Assembly (NCBI GenBank): GCA_000969725.1
Contig: JXSR01S059757.1
Direction: 5' to 3' (one strand)
Source of the DNA: Ophiothrix spiculata
Taxonomy: Eukaryota; Echinodermata; Ophiuroidea; Amphilepidida; Ophiotrichidae
DNA: 23,828 nucleotides
Under the pieces are notes generated by a model. That model was not told the DNA's origin. It searched no databases and saw only the letters and a program-made list of their open reading frames with translations. Position numbers and translations under genes: made by a program. Of the stretch, positions 20,101-23,529 are shown piece after piece. The first letter of the stretch is position 1. The number at the start of each line of letters is the position of its first letter.

Positions 20101-22456
20101 CCTGGGGGCTAGAAGCACACCCTACAGTTGTACAAGCTCCAAACCCATAGGTGTAATGCTGGTAGGACTAGTTATGACACCATCAGGATGTTGTCTAACA
20201 CCCCATTCCCTGACATGACACCTATCTGAGGCTGGAAGCACACCCTACAGTTAAGCAAGCTCCAAGCTCATAGGTGTAATGCTGGTAGAACTAGTAATAA
20301 AACACCATCAGGGTGTTATCTGACACCCCATCCCCTAACACGACATTTACCCGGGGACTGGAAGCACACCCTACAGTAAGAGGTCCAAGCTCAAAAGTGG
20401 AGTAACACATCATCAGGGTGTTATCTGACACCCCATCTCCTGACACAACACCTACCTGGGGGCTGGAAGCACACCCTACAGATGTACAAGCTCCAAGCTC
20501 ATAGGTGTAATGCTGGTATGGCTGGATCCCATTATTGTCATCATACTCTTTATCGTCACCTCTGTAGATTTCAACACCATCTCTTCGTAAGATATATGTT
20601 GTAATCTCACCTGGAATAAAAACATTCAAGTTTTGGGGTTTTTTTTTTACTATTTGCAACTTTTAAAGACTACCATTTAACAACTGTGAAGTACAATTTC
20701 GTCTGCCTCACTAAGTTTACCGAAAGTTATATTCACAACCGGTATTATGCACGCATCAAGCTCATGTACGCATCTAGTCTACACACATATTCATGACTAA
20801 CGGCCGTTCTGAACACGTTTTACTATCATACACTTATAATGATCAGTAACTTTAAAATCGATTTGCAGCTAATTCTTATTGGCAGATTTTCAATGGACTG
20901 TCTTGTATTTTGATCTCAAAATGGGAAATGGAGAAAGAATGTGTGACATATCATATATCATTCAATTAAAATATGGCATAAACTCAATTTTGAAATTCCG
21001 TGACTTTCCGCTCATATTGCCAGAGCATCTCTCATATGTTTGTATCAATGAATCACCGCTAGGCCGAAAAAAAAAATTGTTTGTTTGTCCTCGCCCGACC
21101 GACTGTCAAAATTTGGCCCGACCGTGTGCTTTATAAAGTTTTTTTTTTATTTTCTAACTCTTATTTCATGCAAAAAGATATAAAAATTCATCAAGAAAGT
21201 CTTCAAATCATAAAAATATGATATGAATTGACATGAACTGTATTTTCCAATGTAGAAGACCTCTTAAGAATCAGCAGTATATTGTTCTCGTAAGTTAAGT
21301 TTAGTTCTTGTTCATTTCTTCATTCTTTAAGGTGACTTCATGTACATTTATTGCCAAAAAAAAAAAAAAAAAGCCGACCTACCGACCCGACCATTTCAGA
21401 GGCCGTTATGGACAAACAAACAATATTTTTGTTTTGGCCCTAAGTTGTTGTTGCTCATGGAGCAGAATTTTTGTATACCTCCTGATAATTTTTGGAAACT
21501 GGCCCAATAGATGGGCAGTTAATGTAAATCTTCATTGGCATTTAATTTCATGCACATGCCTTGTCTGCGTCTCCAACAATGCCTATAGCAACTTGCTTTT
21601 GATTTTGATTTTTTAAAAATTTTATTACACTTTAGAGGAGTGATCCTCACGGGTATACCCAACAGTGATAAACACTCTACAAGGGGTATCCCTACAATGA
21701 CCAGAACGGGGTTGGGAACAATCAGGGGTAAAATACCCTACTCTTTACGATACTGACTGCGATTACATGTACAGGTATGACTCTTCTGTACATGGGACTG
21801 ACGGCTTGACGGCCTCTCCGAAGGACGACAATCTCTCATGAAATATTCACCCAACTCTAAATACTTCATGTGAGGGGCGGAGAAGGTTGAATATCTGACC
21901 CTATGCTCCAACCAAGTCAGACAAAAATTTTACCAAAATTACGAGATTCCATTCCGGCAAGGCAACCCTCACCGGGAATCAAATCCGGGCCCAATGCGTA
22001 CAAGGCGAGATTGCTAACCACTATTATACTACGCTGCCCCTTTGAACTAGTTGCGCCAGTTCTCTCACAAATCTGTTTCGAAGTGGCTTCATATCGGCAG
22101 CGGTGATAAGCTGAAGGTACAACAAATCACCCTTCATAAGTATTAATCCAAGATGGCCACCATCGCAGCAGAAGTTTTTACCTGGTGGTCAAAGCAAAAT
22201 TGTGGCAAGCACTGACTCCCCTTTTTTAATTTCCTTGGCTTGTATACTGTAGACTTACCATTTGGATACTCTGGCTGATCCCAAGTCAAATGTATTGTAT
22301 CCAATACACCTTGGTCAACCTCCCACGTTGGAGCCAGCACACCTTCTGGAATATCCTCATGAGTCCTGGCTGATGCAAAGTCACTGCTAGCACTACCGGC
22401 ACTGTTATGGACTGCTATGGTATACTCATATGTCGTGAAAGGAGACAGACTAGAAT
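2104..22456 (-). CDS. USH2A: Usherin, C-terminal FN3 region (spliced, 11 exons, partial at both ends)
   Basis: Eleven exons join in frame: 22456-22259, 20610-20456, 19488-19287, 18598-18491, 17630-17450, 16305-13326, 12120-12001 or 10063-9944, 8929-8694, 7094-6877, 3617-3432, 2178-2104. Every border is AG/GT and every phase matches (1,1,0,1,1,2,0,0,2,1,1 at the exon starts, 1 at the last donor). The product is a chain of FN3 domains with the usherin pattern: linkers like EAPPxG, a W in strand B, PNG before strand C, and a C-x(4)-C pair in about half of the domains. From memory of human usherin, the order is collinear from the FN3 after the second cysteine-rich insertion to the membrane-proximal FN3; the run FLFRRLDPFT is the same in both. 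In vertebrates usherin is a very large type I membrane protein of photoreceptor periciliary membranes and stereocilia ankle links. Its role in this animal is inference. Start codon, transmembrane helix, PDZ motif and stop lie outside the window. Confidence 0.95.
2387..3030. mobile_element. Non-autonomous inverted-repeat element (~640 bases)
   Basis: AAAAATCGAGTACAAA and TAGTACAACATTCCT near the left end match, in reverse, the right end at about 2986-3030. Inner arms CATATCTAAAGGTACCTTAA and its counterpart near 2950-2972 also pair. The left arm is broken by a cluster of TAGTACAAA-like motifs at about 2455-2520. There is no open frame for a transposase. Confidence 0.7.
3432..3617 (-). CDS. USH2A: USH2A exon 10: membrane-proximal FN3-like domain, first part
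   Basis: 186 nt, phase 1/1. The acceptor is TTATTTTTTCAG and the donor GCTGAAA/GTAAGT. It encodes LPEYVSSLKPRVNGNSTAGI, then INWANSFILNGELVEYQLVE and KVYSGIATVVERRQDAE. Human has LPQYRAPFS, VNWSDTFLLNGQLKEY and RRVYSGLDTT here, the last FN3 before the membrane. Four degenerate copies of the first half of this exon and its acceptor lie upstream (3690-5470). This copy was chosen as functional because only it continues to a donor with the correct phase and matches human past NGELVEY. Confidence 0.92.
3690..3812 (-). pseudogene. USH2A: Partial copy 2 of USH2A exon 10 (acceptor plus 5' half)
   Basis: Nearly identical to exon 10 from the CAG acceptor (exon-like start 3809) through WANSFILN. It then diverges (REPVVYRD) and meets TGA at 3655-3657 with no donor seen. 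The intact acceptor is unusual for a dead copy. Confidence 0.8.
3813..4620. repeat. Two tandem intron units (~470 bases) linked to exon-10 copies
   Basis: The stretches at about 3813-4150 and 4289-4620 are nearly the same, for example ATTCCTGCTAAC, TTGCAAGATTGGCGCAAAAA and ACCGGCTGTCTGACAGT. Each leads into an exon-10 copy. A shortened third unit follows at about 4675-4825. Confidence 0.8.
4155..4288 (-). pseudogene. USH2A: Partial copy 3 of USH2A exon 10 (frameshifted)
   Basis: It carries the acceptor and the LPEYVSSLKPRVNGNS part, then a small insertion within the NSTAG codons shifts the frame. No donor was seen. It lies one ~470-base unit upstream of copy 2. Confidence 0.75.
4620..4675 (-). 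pseudogene. USH2A: Fragment copy 4 of USH2A exon 10
   Basis: Only the WANSFILN-coding end and its flank remain; a deletion joins ACTATTGGCA directly to the intron-unit sequence starting CATTAATGATTATC. Confidence 0.65.
4826..5470 (-). pseudogene. USH2A: Copy 5 of USH2A exon 10, split by a Tc1-like element
   Basis: The most diverged exon-10 copy runs from about 4826 to GGATA at 4938. It resumes after the inserted element at 5449 as TACATATTTGGGAACT, matching TACATACTCAGGAACT of the real exon. The split falls exactly at a TA. Confidence 0.7.
4939..5448. mobile_element. Tc1/mariner-like non-autonomous element, copy A
   Basis: The ends are CACTCCCGGTCAAAAGTGTT and, reversed, CACTCCCGGTGAAAAGTGTT, flanked by TA on both sides as in the Tc1/mariner superfamily. 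At 510 bases it holds no transposase frame. Its inner part (TGAGGAAACA, GATTATTTAT) matches the elements at 9023-9355 and 11174-11412. Confidence 0.85.
5485..5715. mobile_element. MITE family B, copy 1 (right end lost)
   Basis: It begins TGATGGCTCACCCCGAAAAG and is similar for over 200 bases to the full copy at 22569-22817, but lacks the right terminal repeat. Confidence 0.75.
5742..5767. repeat. Poly-C tract (19 C, G, 6 C)
   Basis: A homopolymer run is followed by six T and four G. On the gene's sense strand this is a long G run. Its length is prone to sequencing error. Confidence 0.9.
5778..6436. mobile_element. Inverted-repeat element with CCCTATTTAACC arms
   Basis: ACCATTAAT...AACCCTATTTAACC at the left pairs with GGGTTAAATAGGGTTAATGG at about 6414-6433. 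The next inner blocks (CATGCCATATGGCACTG and CAGTGCAC...CATGCC) also pair. No coding capacity was recognised. Confidence 0.65.
6437..6773. other. Intron sequence, nothing recognised
   Basis: AT-rich with a short C-rich stretch (CCTCCTCCACACCCCCTCC) near 6671-6689. No exon signal or repeat structure was recognised. Confidence 0.5.
6774..6870 (-). pseudogene. USH2A: Partial copy of USH2A exon 9 abutting the donor
   Basis: It repeats 6903-7000 of exon 9 with a few changes, coding LSHNATGLSLYTKYDFMVKV then YNEEGIAES before losing similarity and meeting a stop. It starts directly after GTAAGT of the exon 9 donor and has no acceptor or donor of its own. Confidence 0.85.
6877..7094 (-). CDS. USH2A: USH2A exon 9: C to G strands of the penultimate FN3
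   Basis: 218 nt, phase 2 in and 1 out. The acceptor is TTAATTATTCCAG and the donor CAACAC/GTAAGT. It reads FELHMRQGCPATTQPFSQTC, then LSPYTKYDFMVKAYNEEGVA and ends TQQDTLPT. Human usherin has YELQFHVACPPDS, LQPYTTYKLRVVAHNEVGS and TQKELPQY in the same order. The two cysteines in the C-C' loop (GCP and QTC) are also present in human. A 97-base copy of the strand F-G part abuts the donor on the downstream side. Confidence 0.93.
7382..7674. mobile_element. G-rich-ended repeat element
   Basis: The ends are GGGGGGGAGGGCACTCA and GTGAGTGAGCCCCCCC, which form an imperfect inverted repeat. The inside has repeated GGGGTCTAA/GGGTCTAGTGAACTGAA phrases. I remember elements of this look from sea-urchin-like genomes, but that is not checked. 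The 64-codon frame inside is not credible as a gene. Confidence 0.65.
7678..7851. mobile_element. Foldback MITE (~174 bases)
   Basis: ATTCAAACAAGCTACATAGT at the left pairs along its length with ACTCTGTAGCGTGTTTGAAT at the right. The pairing continues inward (TTTATCGCAAATCAACAACG against TGTTAATTTGCAATGAAC), making an almost full-length hairpin. Confidence 0.8.
7905..8070 (-). pseudogene. USH2A: Partial copy of USH2A exon 8, farthest copy
   Basis: It matches the end of exon 8 (CCAGGGGATACTCACACAAC, then TAGTGCAACCCCCTGATGTA) but the donor end is eroded and there are indels. Confidence 0.7.
8075..8256 (-). pseudogene. USH2A: Partial copy of USH2A exon 8 with a donor-like end
   Basis: It repeats the last ~170 bases of exon 8 and keeps GCAG/GTACGTC at 8078. 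It has no acceptor and carries indels that break the frame. Confidence 0.75.
8251..8414. mobile_element. Foldback MITE inserted at the edge of an exon-8 copy
   Basis: ACAAATATTGAATGCCT at the left pairs perfectly with AGGCATTCAATATTTGT at the right. Inner pairs such as AAAATATATCAT and ATGATATATTTT extend the hairpin. Confidence 0.8.
8416..8480. repeat. Short palindrome TATATCATGAT / ATCATGATATA
   Basis: Eleven-base arms are separated by about 40 bases, immediately next to the 8251-8414 foldback and perhaps part of the same element. Confidence 0.65.
8508..8690 (-). pseudogene. USH2A: Partial copy of USH2A exon 8, nearest copy, with in-frame stop
   Basis: It directly follows the exon 8 donor and reads on in frame as YSISGGCTTFESRTTYTKQD, then TGA where the real exon has GGG. 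It keeps a donor-like GCAG/GTATATC at 8512. It has no acceptor. Confidence 0.85.
8694..8929 (-). CDS. USH2A: USH2A exon 8: rest of one FN3 and front of the next
   Basis: 236 nt, phase 0 in and 2 out. The acceptor is CTTGTTTCAG and the donor AGCAG/GTATGT. It encodes IVTIPGTSYKDKDLQPFTYY, then the cysteine pair KYCTSGGCTT, the linker KQDTPTGLLAPVV, and the next FN3 with TWAFVVWEYPLDSNGIIS. The split codon AG/A gives R and joins to FELHMRQGCP. The final ~170 bases plus donor are repeated three more times downstream (7905-8690); the nearest copy has an in-frame TGA, so read-through past this donor would truncate the protein. Confidence 0.93.
9023..9355. mobile_element. Tc1/mariner-like non-autonomous element, copy B
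   Basis: TA-flanked, starting CACTGGTGCGCAAAACC and ending CACTTTTGATCGCCACTG. The internal sequence matches copy A. The 2-kb tandem duplication starts inside it at 9117. Confidence 0.8.
9944..10063 (-). CDS. USH2A: USH2A exon 7, proximal copy (duplicated exon)
   Basis: This is a base-for-base identical partner of the exon at 12001-12120, with the same acceptor, same donor and phase 0/0. It is the copy nearer to exon 8 (1014-base intron). Human usherin has the matching FN3 front half (APTFHVISS, SAPGKPNG) once. The duplication could be real and recent, or two haplotypes placed end to end by an assembler. The scattered substitutions elsewhere in the 2-kb units fit either reading. Confidence 0.85.
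10121..10360. mobile_element. MITE family C in duplication unit 1
   Basis: GTGCAAGAAAGTCATATCTG at the left pairs with CAGATACAACTTCCTTGCA at the right. An inner hairpin CTCTTGAAATGGTTATTCAG pairs with its reverse complement at about 10252-10272. Confidence 0.75.
10430..10733. mobile_element. Inverted-repeat element D in duplication unit 1
   Basis: TTTCAGAGTGTCTGTCGTGG at the left pairs imperfectly with the right end that reads CACAACGACAGCTACTCTGAAA. Overlapping open frames of about 95 codons on the plus strand cover it and resemble no protein I know. Confidence 0.6.
10955..11050 (+). repeat. tRNA-like fragment (SINE remnant) in unit 1
   Basis: GTGGTAGTGATAGGGCTAG followed by GGTTCAAACCCC resembles pol III A and B boxes. 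It has no intact cloverleaf. The same fragment recurs in unit 2 with GGTTCAAATCCC near 13066-13077. Confidence 0.35.
11174..11412. mobile_element. Tc1/mariner-like element, truncated copy C
   Basis: Right part of copy B carried into unit 2. The left terminal repeat is missing because the duplication breakpoint lies inside the element. Confidence 0.8.
12001..12120 (-). CDS. USH2A: USH2A exon 7, distal copy (duplicated exon): A to C strands of an FN3
   Basis: 120 nt, 40 codons, phase 0/0. The acceptor is TTATTTTTTAG; the donor is TCAGAG/GTAGGA. It reads DVMAPEIAELEATTLTINIL, then EPGQPNGAVSSHTIIRNGSE. It follows MMEAPPQ of the giant exon in phase 0 and precedes IVTIPGTSYKD of exon 8 in phase 0. 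It is identical to the copy at 9944-10063 because the exon lies inside a 2.06-kb tandem duplication. Using both copies would keep the frame but stack two FN3 front halves, so one copy per transcript is the likelier use. Which copy is used cannot be told from sequence. Confidence 0.85.
12178..12417. mobile_element. MITE family C in duplication unit 2
   Basis: Carried along with the 2-kb duplication. The inner hairpin arm differs by one base from unit 1 (GGTAATTC against GGTTATTC). Confidence 0.75.
12487..12787. mobile_element. Inverted-repeat element D in duplication unit 2
   Basis: Partner of 10430-10733 and the most diverged part of the two units. It includes a longer A-run near 12650 and shortened inner sequence. 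Confidence 0.6.
13326..16305 (-). CDS. USH2A: USH2A giant exon 6 of window: ten and a half FN3 domains
   Basis: 2980 nt, phase 2 in and 0 out, open throughout. The acceptor is GTGGTTTCAG and the donor CTCAG/GTAAGC. Counting from the first whole codon, residues 1-28 finish one FN3. Ten complete FN3 domains follow at about 29-121, 122-219, 220-320, 321-412, 413-524, 525-617, 618-705, 706-798, 799-886 and 887-993. Those at 29, 321, 525, 618 and 799 carry the usherin C-x(4)-C pair (for example ACTNIGC, VCSGGGC). N-glycosylation sequons include NSS, NAT, NYT and NGT. The domain at 413-524 has a basic SSRRRRD insertion. The frame stays open past the donor for 38 residues, but a proline-rich low-complexity tail with no FN3 character and a good GTAAGC mark that as intron. 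The codon at 16290-16292 is TTG inside the exon, not a start. Confidence 0.95.
16391..16988. mobile_element. MITE family C, third copy, with another MITE nested inside
   Basis: The left part (CGTATCTGCAATGGCTGCC) and right part (ATGTCAGTGGCTTTTGA, then GCAGATACGACTTTCTTGCA) match the elements at 10121-10360. The two parts are separated by the inserted element at 16443-16794. Confidence 0.75.
16443..16794. mobile_element. Nested MITE with ~30-base inverted ends and GACATTCGCT motifs
   Basis: The ends AAGGCTTGGTGTCCAAAGAC and, reversed, AAGGCTTGACGTCCAAAGAC continue as AATTGCTC. Inside, GACATTCGCT or its complement appears repeatedly (near 16480, 16526, 16660, 16737 and 16750). No coding frame is credible. 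Confidence 0.85.
17000..17449. other. Intron sequence, nothing recognised
   Basis: AT-rich. A 135-codon minus-strand frame at 16908-17315 crosses the MITE end, has no FN3 character and is not believed. Confidence 0.5.
17450..17630 (-). CDS. USH2A: USH2A exon 5 of window: A to E strands of an FN3
   Basis: 181 nt, phase 1 in and 2 out. The acceptor is TTCCCCTGTAG; the donor is AGCAG/GTAGGT, followed by a second GTAGG. It encodes VSAPVHVSVSASILEIYWEE, then TPNGVITTYQLYRYG and FTDTGLVPNS. The split codon AG/A joins it to YEYILEAS in the giant exon, giving NSRYEYILEA. Human has NLEPNSRYTYKLEV at this point, which strongly supports the join. The introns on both sides are occupied by inverted-repeat elements. 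Confidence 0.93.
17758..18213. mobile_element. Inverted-repeat element with GGGCTCTATTT ends
   Basis: GGGCTCTATTTCATAAAG at 17758 pairs with CTTTATAAAATAGAGCCC at about 18196-18213, and TAAGAATATTCCTAA appears near both ends. It is about 456 bases with no transposase frame. Confidence 0.75.
18251..18452. mobile_element. Foldback MITE family F, copy 1
   Basis: It runs from ATACTGTATAGTGGTTTTTC to GGCGTTTACAGTATAC, with GCGCGAAAATTACTGAGCGC inside. It is related in inverted orientation to 19741-19957. Confidence 0.75.
18491..18598 (-). CDS. USH2A: USH2A exon 4 of window: F-G strands of a C-x(4)-C FN3
   Basis: 108 nt, phase 1/1. The acceptor is TTTCTTTCAG and the donor ACAAG/GTAAGT. It reads LVPYTFYQYTVTACTAAGCT and ends in the linker LQAAPQG, matching human LQPYTNYSFTLTACTSAGCT and LQAAPEG. 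It is symmetric in phase, so skipping would keep the frame but delete half an FN3. Two related foldback MITEs sit in the flanking introns (18251-18452 on the low side, 19741-19957 beyond the next exon). Confidence 0.93.
18604..19280. other. Intron sequence, nothing recognised
   Basis: No exon signal, repeat arm or credible open frame was recognised between exon 4 and exon 3. Confidence 0.5.
19287..19488 (-). CDS. USH2A: USH2A exon 3 of window: FN3 linker and A to E strands
   Basis: 202 nt, phase 0 in and 1 out. The acceptor is TTTTTTCTAG and the donor AGAG/GTTAGT, a slightly weak +3 T. It begins VVAATLQAAPDN, closing the FN3 of the previous exon, then runs through a new FN3 with ITWREPGLPNGVIESYQVSL and ends SFIHR plus one base. 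The next exon completes the codon to give HRDLVPYTFYQY. A cluster of five AGGTCA half-sites begins 14 bases upstream of the exon, in the intron. No partial copies of this exon were seen nearby. Confidence 0.92.
19502..19560 (+). repeat. Cluster of five AGGTCA half-sites
   Basis: AGGTCA occurs at 19502, 19521, 19539, 19547 and 19555. The last three are spaced by 2 bases (DR2-DR2). It sits 14 bases upstream (sense strand) of the exon 3 acceptor side. Function is not shown. Confidence 0.7.
19741..19957. mobile_element. Foldback MITE family F, copy 2
   Basis: TACACTGTAAAATCAAATAT at the left and CCACTTATACAGTATA at the right, with TTTTCGCGCTCAGTAATTTT inside, the complement of copy 1's core. Confidence 0.7.
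19975..20455 (-). pseudogene. USH2A: Four tandem copies of the exon 2 3' end with its donor
   Basis: Units of about 104-128 bases repeat the QHYTYELGACTSVGCASSPQ end, the donor and ~40 bases of intron. The marker GAAGCACACCCTACAG starts near 20465 (real exon), 20361, 20232 and 20112; a variant lies near 19994. Donor state by copy, from the exon outward: GTAAAT present; ATAGGT lost; GTAGGT intact; GTATGT present. No copy has the exon's acceptor half. Confidence 0.85.
20456..20610 (-). CDS. USH2A: USH2A exon 2 of window: C' to G strands of an FN3 with a C-x(4)-C pair
   Basis: 155 nt, phase 1 in and 0 out. The acceptor is TTTATTCCAG; the donor is CCCCAG/GTAGGT. It encodes EITTYILRRDGVEIYRGDD, then GIQPYQHYTYELGACTSVGC, ending ASSPQ. 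It completes the FN3 begun in the previous exon and continues as VVAATLQAAP in the next. Human usherin has GIQPFQEYSYQLKACTVAGC at the same place. The last third of the exon and its donor are repeated four more times immediately downstream (19975-20455), which makes the donor choice unusual: a copy donor at 20350 would extend the exon in frame. Confidence 0.93.
20660..21060. other. Intron sequence, nothing recognised
   Basis: AT-rich. An 85-codon plus-strand frame at 20879-21136 runs into the next repeat and is not believed. Confidence 0.5.
21061..21443. mobile_element. Inverted-repeat element with TTGTTTGTTTGTCC ends
   Basis: GGCCG, an A-run and TTGTTTGTTTGTCC at the left pair with GGACAAACAAACAA and TTTTGGCCC at the right. 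Next to each arm is a CCGACC/CCCGACC-rich stretch. It is about 380 bases and non-coding. Confidence 0.75.
21640..22040 (-). mobile_element. tRNA-derived SINE
   Basis: On the minus strand it begins GGGGCAGCGTAGTATAATAG then GTGGTTAGCA (A-box like), followed by GGATTTGATTCCCGG (B-box like), the shape of a tRNA head. Downstream it has TCCTTCGGAGAGGCCGTCAA then GCCGTCAGTCCCATGT, which resembles a conserved SINE core domain I remember from marine invertebrates; the family name is not verified. The head has lost normal tRNA pairing, so it is not a functional tRNA. Confidence 0.7.
22259..22456 (-). CDS. USH2A: USH2A exon 1 of window: end of one FN3 and start of the next
   Basis: 198 nt, entered after one base of a codon and left after one base (phase 1/1). 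The acceptor is a T-run then CAG; the donor is AATG/GTAAGT. It reads SSLSPFTTYEYTIAVHNSAG, the F-G half of an FN3, then the linker HEDIPEGVLAPTW and the A-B-C strands of the next FN3, ending at YPNG. Human usherin has a very similar stretch (TYEY, KEDVPQGVSPPTW) directly after its second cysteine-rich insertion, which places the window within the protein. Joining to the next exon gives PNGEITTYILRRDG. The preceding exon lies beyond the window or was not recognised: 1372 bases of intron follow on the high side. Confidence 0.93.
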
Positions 22457-22568
22457 CTGAAAAAAAATCATAAAAAAGTTTAACCATGTGACTGGAATTT
22501 TGAATTTTGGCATTTACACAATTTACTTGAGTATTAATGTTACATTTTGATCTAAACCCTATCATAAA

Positions 22569-22817
22569 TGTGATGACTCACCCCGAAAAGGGGGACTTTG
22601 CAACTGAAAACTTTTCAAGAAACAGGTGAAAAAAGGCAGCAAAAAATAAAGAAAATAATAAGAATTTCAAGCAGATTTTCTGTTGTAAAATTTGATCACC
22701 TTGATCAATTTCAACAGGGTGTCATTTTAAAGCTTAGAAAATGCTGAAACAGATGAAATGATAAAATCAAAATCGATATCATCTGCAAAGTCCCCCCTTT
22801 CAGGGTGAGCCATCACA
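22569..22817. mobile_element. MITE family B, full copy
   Basis: TGTGATGACTCACCCCGAAA and, reversed at the right, TGTGATGGCTCACCCTGAAA form terminal repeats that continue through GGGGGACTTTG. It is 249 bases and related to 5485-5715. Confidence 0.85.
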
Positions 22818-22999
22818 AATGGTCATCTGATTCTGGAGATAGAAGTTTTTGAACTTTAAAATTGATGAAGGAAAGAATTTCTACTTTTAGCTAAATTCAA
22901 ATTACCAGCAGCTAACTTAAATCACATTGATTGTGTTACATCTTTGTAAGAAAAAAATCAATCATTTTGATCATCTCCTCAAAAATTTGCAATTCAAAA

Positions 23000-23085
23000 A
23001 TCGTGGGCTTCACCCTGGGTTCGAACGCGGAACCTCCTGCTTCCCGATCCAATTATCACTATGTCAAGCCACTGAGAAGGCACTG
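23000..23085 (-). repeat. tRNA-like SINE remnant
   Basis: On the minus strand CAGTGGCTTGACATAGTGAT then GCGTTCGAACCCAGGGTG recalls A and B boxes in the right order. Pairing is too poor for a tRNA gene. Confidence 0.45.
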
Positions 23086-23286
23086 CCATGGCAGCGATTT
23101 TGTGATCATAGCTAACTCGGGTCTATGACGTAAGCCCTATTTGGTCTTAAGGAGGGGGTCTACCCTAAATACCATGTACCTTTGGGATCACTTTTCAGAC
23201 TTTTTCCAAAACTTTACCCATAAGTGTTATATACCATATTGTAGTCCATATCGCAAAGATCCAGAATCAATGTATTATTTTGTTAT

Positions 23287-23302
23287 GGTTGCTATGGTAA
23301 CC
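23287..23302. promoter_or_regulatory. X-box-like palindrome GGTTGCTATGGTAACC
   Basis: Matches the RFX X-box form GTTGC-YAT-RGTAAC. A near match, GTTGCCATGCCAAC, lies at 23436-23449. Both are intronic and may belong to a repeat; a regulatory role is unproven. Confidence 0.3.
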
Positions 23303-23404
23303 GTACAGGGCCTCTGATTGGCTAAACACTTAAACGGAGGTAACTCAAGAACGAAAAGTCCAATAAACTTCATGTTTGGTATGATGATGTATGACTATAA
23401 TACG

Positions 23405-23529
23405 CAGGGCAGTATGAAGCCGGATTGTTTATATCGTTGCCATGCCAACAAATAATCGACCAATCAGGTAATTTTGCTCTATAATTCAAAATTGGAACCT
23501 TTTTTCAAAAAATGGCTTCATACTGCCCT
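23405..23529. repeat. Perfect 16-base inverted repeat AGGGCAGTATGAAGCC
   Basis: The arms at 23405-23420 and 23514-23529 are exact reverse complements with about 93 bases between them, probably part of another foldback element. The rest of 23530-23828 holds nothing recognised. Confidence 0.7.

Noticed and set aside
20041-20455. CRISPR array
   Set aside because: The regularly spaced repeats are diverged ~104-128-base copies of an exon end in a spliced gene, without spacer structure.
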